From: Novosphingobium clariflavum
Lineage (GTDB): Bacteria > Pseudomonadota > Alphaproteobacteria > Sphingomonadales > Sphingomonadaceae
Length of the DNA: 64,000 bases
NCBI RefSeq assembly: GCF_026420865.1
Contig: NZ_JAPCWC010000006.1
Location: forward strand, 1-64,000
Direction of reading: 5' to 3'
Made by a program: the position numbers and the translations under genes. This document shows, in pieces, positions 28,725 through 36,351 of the stretch. Below the pieces are notes generated by a model. It did not search any database and had not been told where the DNA came from. It was given only the letters and a program-made list of their open reading frames with translations. The first letter of the stretch is position 1; every line of letters begins with the position of its first letter.

Positions 28725-28961
28725 TCAGGCGTTCCCGTCACTCTCCGTATCGTCGGCATTGCAGGAGAGCAGCTGGTAGATCACCGCCCCCCATGCGCTG
28801 CCGATCACGCCGACAAAGAACATCGACCAGCTGAGACCCCAGCCGACCGGAAGCATCATGTTGATGAGCGCGGCCAGCGTCAGCACGACAAAGCCGATTT
28901 CCAGAACGAGCACGCACCACCGGATCGGCGGGCTGGCCAATTGCCTTTGCACAGTCTTCAC
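28725..28961 (-). CDS. Small two-helix membrane protein
   Basis: A 78-residue protein with two hydrophobic helices (WCVLVLEIGFVVLTLAALI and WSMFFVGVIGSAWGAVIYQL) and an acidic tail (NADDTESDGNA). The start is GTG at 28961, supported by GGGAGG upstream. I do not recognise the family. It is followed closely by the 87-residue gene on the same strand. Confidence 0.65.
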   Translation of the reverse strand: MKTVQRQLASPPIRWCVLVLEIGFVVLTLAALINMMLPVGWGLSWSMFFVGVIGSAWGAVIYQLLSCNADDTESDGNA

Positions 28962-29046
28962 GCAGCACCTCCCAGAACCACGCTTGTGTTAGCCCGGTAG
29001 TTTACTTTCCGCGCGGGCGTTCGTCTAGGGTCAGGACCTGGGCGGC

Positions 29047-29469
29047 CTAGAACATCACCAGTGCCGCGCGGGCGACAAGGAACATCAGGCAGAAGCTGGA
29101 GAGCGCGTAGAGCGCGAAGCGGGGCATCATCTGGTTGAAGGTGGATTGCACGATCGAATGGAGCACCCGCAGGATCACGTAGGCCCAGCCGATCTGCGCA
29201 TTGAGGCCGTCCCCCTGGCCGATGATGGCGAGGGTGATCGCGATCGCGTAGAAGATCACCGGATCCTGAAGCAAGTGCCGGTAATTATGCGCCTTCCACT
29301 CGGTCTGCGGCGGCAGGACGTGGTCCAGCGAGACGTGGGGATCGTCGATCAGTTCCTCGGGATCGGCCTTGCCGAACGAGGAGAGGCGCGAGCCGTAGAG
29401 CCAGAACCACATGACCATGGTCCAGGCCGCCAGCGCGACCACGGGTTGCAGGATTGCCATTCCAACCAT
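29047..29469 (-). CDS. MAPEG-like membrane protein
   Basis: A 140-residue protein with four hydrophobic segments: the N-terminal LQPVVALAAWTMVMWFWLYG, VIFYAIAITLAIIG, a middle segment around GWAYVILRVLHSIVQ and the C-terminal FCLMFLVARAALVMF. The RVLHSIVQSTFN segment and overall layout resemble MAPEG proteins (microsomal glutathione transferase type), where this region helps bind glutathione. The activity is unproven. The ATG at 29469 lies 2 nt after a strong hairpin whose 3' arm holds its ribosome-binding site. It is downstream of the dehydratase gene. Confidence 0.75.
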   Translation of the reverse strand: MVGMAILQPVVALAAWTMVMWFWLYGSRLSSFGKADPEELIDDPHVSLDHVLPPQTEWKAHNYRHLLQDPVIFYAIAITLAIIGQGDGLNAQIGWAYVILRVLHSIVQSTFNQMMPRFALYALSSFCLMFLVARAALVMF

Positions 29470-29471
29470 CG

Positions 29472-29501
29472 GACGCTCCCTTGCTGATGGAAGGGAGCGT
29501 C
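29472..29501 (-). promoter_or_regulatory. Hairpin covering the ribosome-binding site of the MAPEG-like gene
   Basis: A perfect 11-bp inverted repeat, GACGCTCCCTT and AAGGGAGCGTC, with an 8-nt loop. On the minus strand the 3' arm is AAGGGAGCGTC, containing the GGGAG ribosome site, and the ATG follows after 2 nt. There is no T-run. It may reduce translation of the MAPEG-like gene or act as a terminator after the dehydratase gene. Confidence 0.5.
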
Positions 29502-29532
29502 GGCCCGGTCAGGCGGCTTGTCAATCCGGGAT

Positions 29533-30510
29533 TTAGGCGTTTTCGGCCAGTACCTTGGCGAAGGCTTCGGCATCGGTATTGCCGCCGGAAAGGACCACGG
29601 CCGTGCGGTCGGTCAGTTCCACCTTGCCGGCCAGGACCGCTGCCAATGCCGCCGCGCCGCCGGGTTCGATCACGAGGCGCAGTTTTGCGAAAGCCAGCCG
29701 CTGTGCCGCGCGCACTTCGGCGGGCGTGGCGACAAGGCCGAAGGGGCAGCGCGCCTTCAGCACCTCGAAATTGATCGGCCAGGTCGCGGGCGTTTGCAGG
29801 GCATCGCAGGCGGTCGGCGGCGCATCGGCGGAGACTCGCTGAATCTCGCCGCTGGCAAGGCTGCGGCCGACATCGTCCCAGCCCTCGGGCTCGACCGGGA
29901 CCACGGCGGCATCGGGCAGGGCGAGCGCAAGGCCCGCGGTGAGCCCGCCGCCGCCGCAGGGCGTGACGATCTGGTCGGGCTCTCCCAGGCCGATTTCCGC
30001 CATCTGCGCGGCGATCTCGAGGCCGAGGCTGCCTTGTCCCTCGATGATCCAGGGATCGCCGAAGGCATGGACCAGCGTGGCGCCGCGCTCGGCGCAAAGG
30101 CGCTGCGAGACGGCGTCGCGGTCCTCGCCGCCGGGGCGGTCGTAGAGGACGACTTCGGCGCCGAGTGCGCGGGTGTTGGCCAGTTTCACTTCCGGTGCAT
30201 CGATGGGCATGACGATGGCGGCGGTGATGCCCAGCCTGCGTGCGGCCCAGGCCACCCCCTGAGCATGGTTGCCGCTGGACACGCCGACGACTCCGCGCTG
30301 GCGTTCCTCGTCGGAAAGCGCGGTAAGGCGGTGCCAGGCGCCGCGAATCTTGAAGGCGCCCACCGGTTGCAGGCTTTCCGCCTTGCACCAGATCGTGCGG
30401 CCATCGACCTCCAGCGGCAGCAAGGGCGTGCGCGGCAGGATCGCGGCGACCTTGGCGGCGGCTTCGACAACCCCTTCACGGGTCGGGCGGCGCTGGGGAT
30501 TCGTGTTCAT
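29533..30510 (-). CDS. Threonine/serine dehydratase-like PLP enzyme
   Basis: A 325-residue fold-type II PLP enzyme of the threonine dehydratase/serine racemase group. The PLP lysine is Lys54 in QPVGAFKIRGAW, the substrate loop is VSSGNHAQGVAWAA, and the phosphate-binding glycine loop is TPCGGGGLTAGLAL. There is no C-terminal ACT regulatory domain, so it is likely a catabolic threonine/serine ammonia-lyase or a racemase rather than the isoleucine-pathway enzyme. The ATG at 30510 gives the family N-terminus. It is 16 nt after btaB on the same strand. Confidence 0.88.
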   Translation of the reverse strand: MNTNPQRRPTREGVVEAAAKVAAILPRTPLLPLEVDGRTIWCKAESLQPVGAFKIRGAWHRLTALSDEERQRGVVGVSSGNHAQGVAWAARRLGITAAIVMPIDAPEVKLANTRALGAEVVLYDRPGGEDRDAVSQRLCAERGATLVHAFGDPWIIEGQGSLGLEIAAQMAEIGLGEPDQIVTPCGGGGLTAGLALALPDAAVVPVEPEGWDDVGRSLASGEIQRVSADAPPTACDALQTPATWPINFEVLKARCPFGLVATPAEVRAAQRLAFAKLRLVIEPGGAAALAAVLAGKVELTDRTAVVLSGGNTDAEAFAKVLAENA

Positions 30511-30526
30511 GGCCAAGGGCATAGCC

Positions 30527-31171
30527 TCAGTGGCCGATACGCACCATCTGGTAATAGCCCAGTGGCCCGCGGGTGAACCGCACCGGCAGGCCGCGTTCGT
30601 TGGCAAGGCGTGCCGCTACGCCCGGCAAGTCGGTGCGCGGGGTGACGTGAAAGCGTGTCAGCCAGCCCCGCAGGCCCGCCCGCAAGGGGGAAGGCAGGCC
30701 TGCGAGGTCGCCGAAATCGACGACGTGAACCGCGCCGCCGGGGGAAAGGGCCGTCACCGCGCGGGTCAGGGCGTCCTGCCAGCCGGGGATCATCGAGAGC
30801 GTGTAGGAGAGGACGATCCGGTCGAACCCGGCGCGTGCGAACAGGGCCTGGGGATCGAACCGGGTGGCATCGCCGGGGGCGAGCCGGGCCGCTTCGCCCA
30901 GCCGCTTGCGGGCGTTCTTGAGCATCTCGCCGGAGATGTCGAAGCCATGGAGCTCGACACCGGGCCAGGCCTTGCCGACCAGTTCGAGATTGCGTCCGGT
31001 GCCGCAGCCGACTTCCAGCACCGCCATGCCCGGCGCCGCATCGAGTTCGCGGATCAGCCGGTCGCGGCCGAACAGGTAGTACTTGCGCGTGAGGTCGTAG
31101 ATGTGGCGCTGGCCGCGATAGACGCGGTCCATCAGCGCGGCGTGATCGGCGGGAAGGGCGGTGTCGCGCAC
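30527..31171 (-). CDS. btaB: Betaine lipid synthesis N-methyltransferase (BtaB-like)
   Basis: A 214-residue SAM-dependent methyltransferase. It shows the SAM motif LEVGCGTGRNLELVG, then FDISGEMLKNARKRLG and VLSYTLSMIPGWQDAL. The N-terminal YRGQRHIYDLTRKYYLFGRD is typical of BtaB. In the known Rhodobacter pathway, BtaB adds three methyl groups to diacylglyceryl homoserine to form the betaine lipid DGTS. Direct linkage to btaA supports this. The start is GTG at 31171, 2 nt after the btaA stop; the long upstream frame overlapping btaA is a shadow. Confidence 0.87.
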   Translation of the reverse strand: MRDTALPADHAALMDRVYRGQRHIYDLTRKYYLFGRDRLIRELDAAPGMAVLEVGCGTGRNLELVGKAWPGVELHGFDISGEMLKNARKRLGEAARLAPGDATRFDPQALFARAGFDRIVLSYTLSMIPGWQDALTRAVTALSPGGAVHVVDFGDLAGLPSPLRAGLRGWLTRFHVTPRTDLPGVAARLANERGLPVRFTRGPLGYYQMVRIGH

Positions 31172-31173
31172 GG

Positions 31174-32394
31174 CTAGTCCTTCAGCACGTAGAGATGGAC
31201 GCCGCCGTAGATCGAGGAGCGGTCGCCCTCGGTGGCGACGCGGGATTCTTTCTCGCGGTAGTCCCAGCGCGACAGGATTTCGTCTGGCACGCGGCCCGGC
31301 AACAGGGTGGGTTCGGCGGCCGTGCGGAACAGCACCCGCGATCCGGGGCGGGCGGTGCGGGTGATCTCGCTCCACAGTTCGGTGAGCTGCGCGTCGCTCA
31401 TCCAGTCCTGTGCGTCGAGCAGGATGTAACGGTCGAGCGAAGCGTCCGCGCTTTCCTGGAGGACCTGCGTGAAGCTGGCGTGGCGCAGCGTCAGGCGGCC
31501 GAGGCGGTCGCGCACGCAGGCGGCGTTGGCTTCCTGGAGGTAGGGCGGCAATGGGGCCTTGTCCTGACGGCCATACCCGCGCCCGAAGGCCTGCCATGCG
31601 AAGTAGTTGTCATTGAGCGGGAAGTGGCAGGCGAGCTTTTCGAGGCGTGCACGCAGCACGTCGGCCATGCGCTGGCCGCCGGCAAGGGCGTCGTACTGGG
31701 CGGGAGGAATGCCGAGGCCGAACAGCGAGGCGGGCTGGTCGGTCAGCCAGCGCACAAGCTTGCGCTCGAAGATCGGGGCAAAGCGCTCGTCGAAGACACG
31801 GCGCTGTTCTTCCAGCGTCTCGGCGCCGAGGATTTCGCTGAGGTCGATCTTGTAGAGCTTGGCGAGCACGTGGGCCGCACCGATGAAGTGGCCGAGCAGT
31901 CCGCGCTTGTAGATGCCGCGCGTGAAGCCCTTGATGCGGCGGCGGCCGACAAGATCGCGCCCTTCCCAATAGCGGCGCGTCGCCTCGTCGAGATGCGGGG
32001 CCAGCTTTTCGCGGTAGATGCGGGCGTTTTCCGGCTTGTCGGCTTCGGCGATGAAGCTGCGCAAGTCGGCGTAATCGAGGTTTCGGATCGCCGCGATTTT
32101 CAGGCGTCCCAGCGCGATATGCGCGGTGTTCAGGTCGACGCATGTGATCGCCGCGGGATCGGCGGTGAGGTAGGAGAGGGCGTTGCAGCTGCCGCTGGCG
32201 ATGGTCAGCACCCGGCTGTCCGGCCTGATCTGGAGTGCCGCCATGTCCGCCACCGGATCTTCCCAGATCTGCGCGTAGACGAGGCCCTTGAACGCGAGCG
32301 CGAAGGCCTTGTCCAGCAGGCGTGCGGCGCGGGAGGATTCCGAGCGGACGACCGCTCCCTCGATCAGATCGGAAGCAGGGCGTGCGTGCGGCAT
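31174..32394 (-). CDS. btaA: Diacylglycerol 3-amino-3-carboxypropyltransferase (BtaA-like)
   Basis: A 406-residue protein of the DUF3419/BtaA family, nearly the length of Rhodobacter BtaA. It should transfer the 3-amino-3-carboxypropyl group from SAM to diacylglycerol, giving diacylglyceryl homoserine. Landmarks are FKGLVYAQIWEDPVADM at the N-terminus, VLTIASGSCNALSYL (SAM loop), CVDLNTAHIALGRLK and the C-terminal RTARPGSRVLFRTAAEPTLL. It is followed 2 nt later by btaB, forming a two-gene lipid operon. A Pho-box-like repeat lies 62-94 nt upstream, pointing to induction under phosphate limitation. Confidence 0.9.
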   Translation of the reverse strand: MPHARPASDLIEGAVVRSESSRAARLLDKAFALAFKGLVYAQIWEDPVADMAALQIRPDSRVLTIASGSCNALSYLTADPAAITCVDLNTAHIALGRLKIAAIRNLDYADLRSFIAEADKPENARIYREKLAPHLDEATRRYWEGRDLVGRRRIKGFTRGIYKRGLLGHFIGAAHVLAKLYKIDLSEILGAETLEEQRRVFDERFAPIFERKLVRWLTDQPASLFGLGIPPAQYDALAGGQRMADVLRARLEKLACHFPLNDNYFAWQAFGRGYGRQDKAPLPPYLQEANAACVRDRLGRLTLRHASFTQVLQESADASLDRYILLDAQDWMSDAQLTELWSEITRTARPGSRVLFRTAAEPTLLPGRVPDEILSRWDYREKESRVATEGDRSSIYGGVHLYVLKD

Positions 32395-32455
32395 GGTAGT
32401 GGTCCCCCGGTGCCAGGTCGGCGTGTCGTGGCGGCAATGCCACTACGGGGTGACC

Positions 32456-32488
32456 GGGTGATGACGGGACGATGGCGGTTTATGACAG
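32456..32488 (-). promoter_or_regulatory. Pho-box-like triple repeat upstream of btaA
   Basis: On the minus strand, reading from 32488 downwards, three units with an 11-nt period are seen: CTGTCAT-AAAC, CGCCATC-GTCC and CGTCATC-ACCC. The first unit matches the Pho-box half-site CTGTCATAAA exactly; the other two are degenerate. The repeat ends 61 nt before the btaA start. PhoB boxes are built of such 11-bp direct repeats, and betaine lipids replace phospholipids during phosphate starvation. PhoB binding is an inference. Confidence 0.5.
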
Positions 32489-32494
32489 TCGTTC

Positions 32495-32695
32495 TTTGTC
32501 CGGGCTCACGCCCGGGCAAAACGGCCATTCGGCCGTTTTGTGCGGCACCGGCCCGCTCCCCCACCCGACCTCCCATCCAGGATACACTGTTGTGGGAGGT
32601 CGGGTGGGGGAGTGGGCTGGTGCCGCAAGCCTTCGACGGATGTCGAAGGCGCTCCTGACAAGAACCTCTTGTGCGGGGCTCTGCCCGCACAAGAG
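32495..32695. repeat. Block of five consecutive hairpins in the btaA / carboxynorspermidine dehydrogenase gap
   Basis: Five inverted repeats fill 201 nt. They are: 32495-32505 with 32510-32520 (11 bp, one G-T pair); 32517-32526 with 32531-32540 (10 bp perfect, CAAAACGGCC); 32541-32575 with 32593-32627 (35 bp, only two G-T pairs, 17-nt loop); 32629-32637 with 32642-32650 (9 bp perfect, GCCTTCGAC); and 32666-32677 with 32684-32695 (12 bp perfect, CTCTTGTGCGGG). The whole gap 32395-32762 otherwise holds the btaA promoter and the start of the polyamine gene. I see no coding frame of substance. Confidence 0.85.
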
Positions 32696-32762
32696 TTGAG
32701 TTGTCACACAGGGGCACTATATGCGGCCCTTTCGCGGCTTGCGCGTTCAAGGAGATAGATTG

Positions 32763-33974
32763 GTGAGCAAGGTTCTGGTGATCGGCGCAGGTGGCGTCGG
32801 TTCGGTCGCGGTCCACAAGATGGCGATGAATCCGGATATCTTTTCCGACATTCATCTCGCCAGCCGCACGGTTTCGAAGTGCGAAGCGATCGCCGAATCG
32901 GTGAAGCAGCGCACCGGCGTCACGATCAGCACGTATGCGATCGACGCCGACGACGTTGAGGCGACCTCGGCGCTGATCCGCTCGATCGGCCCCAAGCTGG
33001 TCGTCAATCTCGCGCTGCCCTATCAGGACCTCGCGATCATGGACGCGTGCCTGGCGACCGGCACGCACTACATGGACACCGCGAACTACGAGCCCAAGGA
33101 CGTGGCCAAGTTCGAATACCACTGGCAGTGGGCCTATCAGGAGCGCTTCAAGCAGGCGGGCCTGATGGCGCTGCTGGGTTCGGGCTTCGATCCGGGCGTC
33201 ACCTCGGTCTTCGCGATGTGGCTGAAGAAGCACAAGCTCAAGACCATCCGCACGCTCGACATCCTCGACTGCAACGGCGGCGACCACGGCCAGGCCTTCG
33301 CGACGAACTTCAACCCGGAAATCAACATCCGCGAAGTGACCGCTCCCGCACGCCACTGGGAGAACGGCGAATTCGTCGAGACCCCGGCGATGGGCAAGAA
33401 GGTGGAATTCGACTTCGAGGCCGTCGGCCCCAAGAACATGTACATGATGTACCACGAGGAACTGGAAAGCCTCGCCAAGTTCATCCCCGAGATGGAACGC
33501 GGCCGCTTCTGGATGACCTTCGGCGACGAGTACATCAAGCACCTCACCGTGCTGCAGAACGTGGGCATGACCCGCATCGACCCGGTGGTCTACAACGGCG
33601 TCGAGATCATCCCGCTGCAGTTCCTCAAGGCCGTGCTGCCCGAGCCCAGCTCGCTCGGTTCGACCACCAAGGGCAAGACCAACATCGGCGACATCGCGAC
33701 CGGCGAGGCGCTCGACGGTTCGGGTGAGAAGACGTTCTACATCAAGAACATCTGCGACCATGAAGACGCCTATGCCGAAACCGGCAACCAGGCCGTCAGC
33801 TACACCACCGGCGTTCCGGCGATGATCGGCGCGGCCATGATCGTGACTGGCGCATGGGCGGGCGAGGGCGTGTTCAACATGGAGCAGTTCGATCCCGATC
33901 CCTACATGGACATGCTGAACAAGCACGGCCTGCCCTGGACGGTCGAGGAACTCGACGGACCCGTCGCGTTCTGA
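32763..33974 (+). CDS. Carboxynorspermidine/carboxyspermidine dehydrogenase
   Basis: A 403-residue protein of the saccharopine dehydrogenase-like family. The NAD(P) motif KVLVIGAGGVGSVAVHKMA opens the protein, and DTANYEP, GLMALLGSGFDPGVTSVFA and LDCNGGDHG follow the carboxynorspermidine synthase pattern. The enzyme condenses putrescine (or diaminopropane) with aspartate semialdehyde to carboxy(nor)spermidine. Linkage to carboxynorspermidine decarboxylase and ornithine decarboxylase supports this over lysine metabolism. The start is GTG at 32763, with AAGGAGA upstream; the 14 extra codons in the frame are not needed. Its TGA overlaps the next ATG by 1 nt. Confidence 0.9.
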   Translation: MSKVLVIGAGGVGSVAVHKMAMNPDIFSDIHLASRTVSKCEAIAESVKQRTGVTISTYAIDADDVEATSALIRSIGPKLVVNLALPYQDLAIMDACLATGTHYMDTANYEPKDVAKFEYHWQWAYQERFKQAGLMALLGSGFDPGVTSVFAMWLKKHKLKTIRTLDILDCNGGDHGQAFATNFNPEINIREVTAPARHWENGEFVETPAMGKKVEFDFEAVGPKNMYMMYHEELESLAKFIPEMERGRFWMTFGDEYIKHLTVLQNVGMTRIDPVVYNGVEIIPLQFLKAVLPEPSSLGSTTKGKTNIGDIATGEALDGSGEKTFYIKNICDHEDAYAETGNQAVSYTTGVPAMIGAAMIVTGAWAGEGVFNMEQFDPDPYMDMLNKHGLPWTVEELDGPVAF

Positions 33975-34396
33975 TGCGCGGGCTGTGGACCGTTCTTGCC
34001 GGCGCACTGGCGCTTGCCGCCTGCGCGCCGCAGGACGGTCCCCAGCCGCCTGTGAAGCCGCCTGTCACCCAGACGGGCGGAACTTCGGAGCCCGGCGGCC
34101 TTGCGCGCGAAATGAGCGCGGCAGACCGTGCGGCCTGCGAACAATCCGGCGGCACCGTGCAGCGGCGTGGCCGGATGGGCATGGAGCAGTGCGTCCACCG
34201 CTTTGCCGACGCCGGCAAGACCTGCACCGACACGTCGCAGTGCGCGGGCAAATGCGTGGCGAGCGCGGGTGCGGTCTCGCCTGACAGGCCCGCCGTCAGT
34301 CCCATTACTGGTCAGTGTCAGGCCGATGACAAGCTTTACGGCTGCTACGCCGAACTGCGCGGCGACAAGGCGCCCGCTGTGATCTGCGTCGACTGA
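33974..34396 (+). CDS. Cys-rich small lipoprotein
   Basis: A 140-residue protein with a signal peptide and lipobox (VLAGALALAACAPQDG). The mature part has seven further cysteines (in AACEQ, EQCVH, TCTDTSQCAGKC, GQCQA and GCYAE, then VICVD), which could form several disulfides in the periplasm. Its ATG overlaps the stop of the dehydrogenase gene by 1 nt (TGATG), so it is part of the polyamine operon by position. I do not recognise a named family. A link to polyamines is only suggested by location. Confidence 0.75.
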   Translation: MRGLWTVLAGALALAACAPQDGPQPPVKPPVTQTGGTSEPGGLAREMSAADRAACEQSGGTVQRRGRMGMEQCVHRFADAGKTCTDTSQCAGKCVASAGAVSPDRPAVSPITGQCQADDKLYGCYAELRGDKAPAVICVD

Positions 34397-34406
34397 GAAT
34401 TCGCCG

Positions 34407-34757
34407 ATGAACTGGAATTTCGTGGCGCCGGTTGCTCTTCTGGCGGGCTCCAACCTGTTCATGAACACGGCGTGGTATCTGCATCTCAAGATGCCGGGCA
34501 AGGCGCTGTGGGTGGCGGTGCTGATGAGCTGGGGCATCGCCTTCTTCGAATACTGCCTGGCGGTTCCGGCCAACCGGATCGGCAGTCAGGTCTATTCTCT
34601 CGGCCAGCTGAAAGTGCTCCAGGAGGCCTTTTCGCTCACGGCGTTCGTGCTGGTGGCGTGGGCGTTGTTCGGCCAAAAGCCGGGGCTCAACGAAGTCATC
34701 GGTTTTTCGCTGGTCGGCGCCGGGGCATGGTTTATCTTCAAGGGGCCGTTCGGCTGA
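34407..34757 (+). CDS. DUF486 family small membrane protein
   Basis: A 116-residue integral membrane protein with four hydrophobic helices and the DUF486 pattern: NTAWYLHLK near the first helix, SWGIAFFEYCLAVPANRIG in the middle and YSLGQLKVLQEAFSL, then a final GFSLVGAGAWFIF. The family resembles small multidrug-resistance-type transporters in size and layout, but its function is not known. It lies between the lipoprotein and the carboxynorspermidine decarboxylase in the same direction. Polyamine export is possible but unsupported. Confidence 0.85.
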   Translation: MNWNFVAPVALLAGSNLFMNTAWYLHLKMPGKALWVAVLMSWGIAFFEYCLAVPANRIGSQVYSLGQLKVLQEAFSLTAFVLVAWALFGQKPGLNEVIGFSLVGAGAWFIFKGPFG

Positions 34758-34788
34758 GGCCGTCCCCTTTTCGCAAAGGACTTCAGTG

Positions 34789-35967
34789 ATGGAAACCCGC
34801 GCCGGCGATCCGGGAGCCTTCGTTCACTTCGACCTGTCGCGCGTCGACAGCCCCAGTTTCGTGGTCGATGCCGCCAAGCTGCGCGACAACCTGCGCGTGC
34901 TGGCCGACATCGGCGAGCGGTCGGGCGCCAAGGTGCTGTCCGCGCTCAAGGCGTTCTCGATGTGGTCCACCGCGCCGATCGTCGGCGAGTATCTCGACGG
35001 CGTCTGCACTTCGGGCCTGTGGGAAGCGCGCCTTGCCAGCGAGTTCTACGACGGCGAGATCGCGACTTACTGCGCCGCCTACAAGGCCGAGGATCTCGAC
35101 GAGATCCTGCGCCTGTCGGACCATGTTATCTTCAACTCGCCGATGCAGATCGAGCGCTTCTGGTCGCAGATCGAGGCCGCCCGCGCCCGCGGCGAGGACT
35201 TCGACATCGGCCTGCGCGTCAATCCGATGCATCCCGAAGGCGAAGTGCCCAAGTACGATCCTTGCGCGCCGCACTCGCGCCTTGGCTTCCCGATCGACCA
35301 GCTCACCGAAGAGCATGTCGAGATGATCGACGGCATCCACATGCACACCCTGTGCGAGCAGGACTTCGAGCCGCTGCGCCGTACCTGGGACAAGGCGTTC
35401 GACTACCTCGAACCCTATTTCGGGCAGTTCAAGTGGATCAACCTCGGCGGCGGCCACCACATCACCCGCGCCGATTACCAGCGCGACGAGCTGGTGGAAT
35501 TCCTGATCGACCTTCAGGAAGACACCGGGGCGGAAGTCTACCTGGAGCCGGGTGAGGCCGTGGCGCTCGACGCCGGCATTCTGGTCGGCAGCGTGCTCGA
35601 CATCACCCACAACGGCATGCCGGTCGCCGTGGTCGACATTTCCGCGACCTGCCACATGCCCGACGTGATCGAGGCACCCTATCGCCCTGCCATGCTGGGC
35701 GAGCGTGAGGAGGGCGATGGCCAGCCGGTGCGCCTGGGCGGGCCGTCGTGCCTCGCGGGAGACGTGATCGGTGATTACGTGCTGCCTGAGCGGCCCGAAC
35801 CGGGCATGCGCTTCGCGTTTCTCGACCAGGCCCATTATTCGATGGTCAAGACCACGACCTTCAACGGCGTGCCGCTGCCATCGATCTGGCTATGGGATTC
35901 GGAAACCGATGCACTCGATTGCATCCGCCGCTTCGATTACGAGGACTTCCGCGCCCGCTTGAGTTGA
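34789..35967 (+). CDS. nspC: Carboxynorspermidine/carboxyspermidine decarboxylase
   Basis: A 392-residue fold-type III PLP decarboxylase. The PLP lysine is Lys54 in VLSALKAFSMWS, where the Phe-Ser-Met context is typical of NspC-type enzymes rather than ornithine or DAP decarboxylases. Other landmarks are GLRVNPMHPEGEVPKYDP, HMHTLCEQDFEPL, WINLGGGHHITR and the C-terminal FLDQAHYSMVKTTTFNG. It decarboxylates carboxyspermidine or carboxynorspermidine to spermidine or norspermidine. A GTG at 34786 or the adjacent ATG at 34789 can serve as start; AAGGA lies upstream. Confidence 0.92.
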   Translation: METRAGDPGAFVHFDLSRVDSPSFVVDAAKLRDNLRVLADIGERSGAKVLSALKAFSMWSTAPIVGEYLDGVCTSGLWEARLASEFYDGEIATYCAAYKAEDLDEILRLSDHVIFNSPMQIERFWSQIEAARARGEDFDIGLRVNPMHPEGEVPKYDPCAPHSRLGFPIDQLTEEHVEMIDGIHMHTLCEQDFEPLRRTWDKAFDYLEPYFGQFKWINLGGGHHITRADYQRDELVEFLIDLQEDTGAEVYLEPGEAVALDAGILVGSVLDITHNGMPVAVVDISATCHMPDVIEAPYRPAMLGEREEGDGQPVRLGGPSCLAGDVIGDYVLPERPEPGMRFAFLDQAHYSMVKTTTFNGVPLPSIWLWDSETDALDCIRRFDYEDFRARLS

Positions 35968-36351
35968 GCGGCGTCCAGCCGATGCGGCAGGGCAGGGCGG
36001 CTCGGTCCGTCCTGTCGTTGCCCCGGCCGGTCCCTGCTGCGACGAGTCGCGTGAATCCCCGGGGCGAGCCTGCGTTTTAACCGTGTATCGCGATGCTTTG
36101 CCGCATCTCTCGGGGTATTTTTCCGAAGGGTGGCGGGCGTAGTTTAACCATCTGGTTTTAAAAGGCTAAATTCGGATCAAGGGCGCGGTGTGACGGCCTT
36201 CATGAAACTTCTGTGACGTTTTCATGAAGGCCGGATTTTTTCACTTGCGATTCATCGGCCCCGCCCTATATCCGGCCCCTCGCTGCCCCATGGGGACTTC
36301 CAAACCGCAAGGCAGCTTTGTCGCTAACAATCCGTTTGGGGGTCCCTTGAG
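35968..36351 (+). promoter_or_regulatory. 384-nt leader of the ornithine decarboxylase gene, speF-like candidate
   Basis: The gap between nspC and the ornithine decarboxylase gene holds no convincing gene. It contains an A/T-rich stretch around 36140-36180 and an intrinsic terminator (36194-36241) about 110 nt before the start codon. A terminator placed well upstream of the gene it precedes suggests attenuation or a riboregulator. Alphaproteobacterial speF genes are known to carry a conserved leader RNA (the speF motif). I cannot confirm the consensus by eye. Confidence 0.4.
36194..36241 (+). terminator. Intrinsic terminator in the ornithine decarboxylase leader
   Basis: A 15-bp stem with one bulge (36194-36208 with 36218-36233), formed by CGGCCTTCATGAAAC and GTTTTCATGAAGGCCG, loop TTCTGTGAC, followed by GGATTTTTTC. 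It is 226 nt after the nspC stop and 110 nt before the decarboxylase start, so it may end nspC transcription, attenuate the decarboxylase gene, or both. Confidence 0.85.

Noticed and set aside
32472-32758. Small open frames of about 75 codons in the hairpin block
   Set aside because: Both strands give similar frames because the DNA is palindromic; they have no ribosome site and no protein-like composition.
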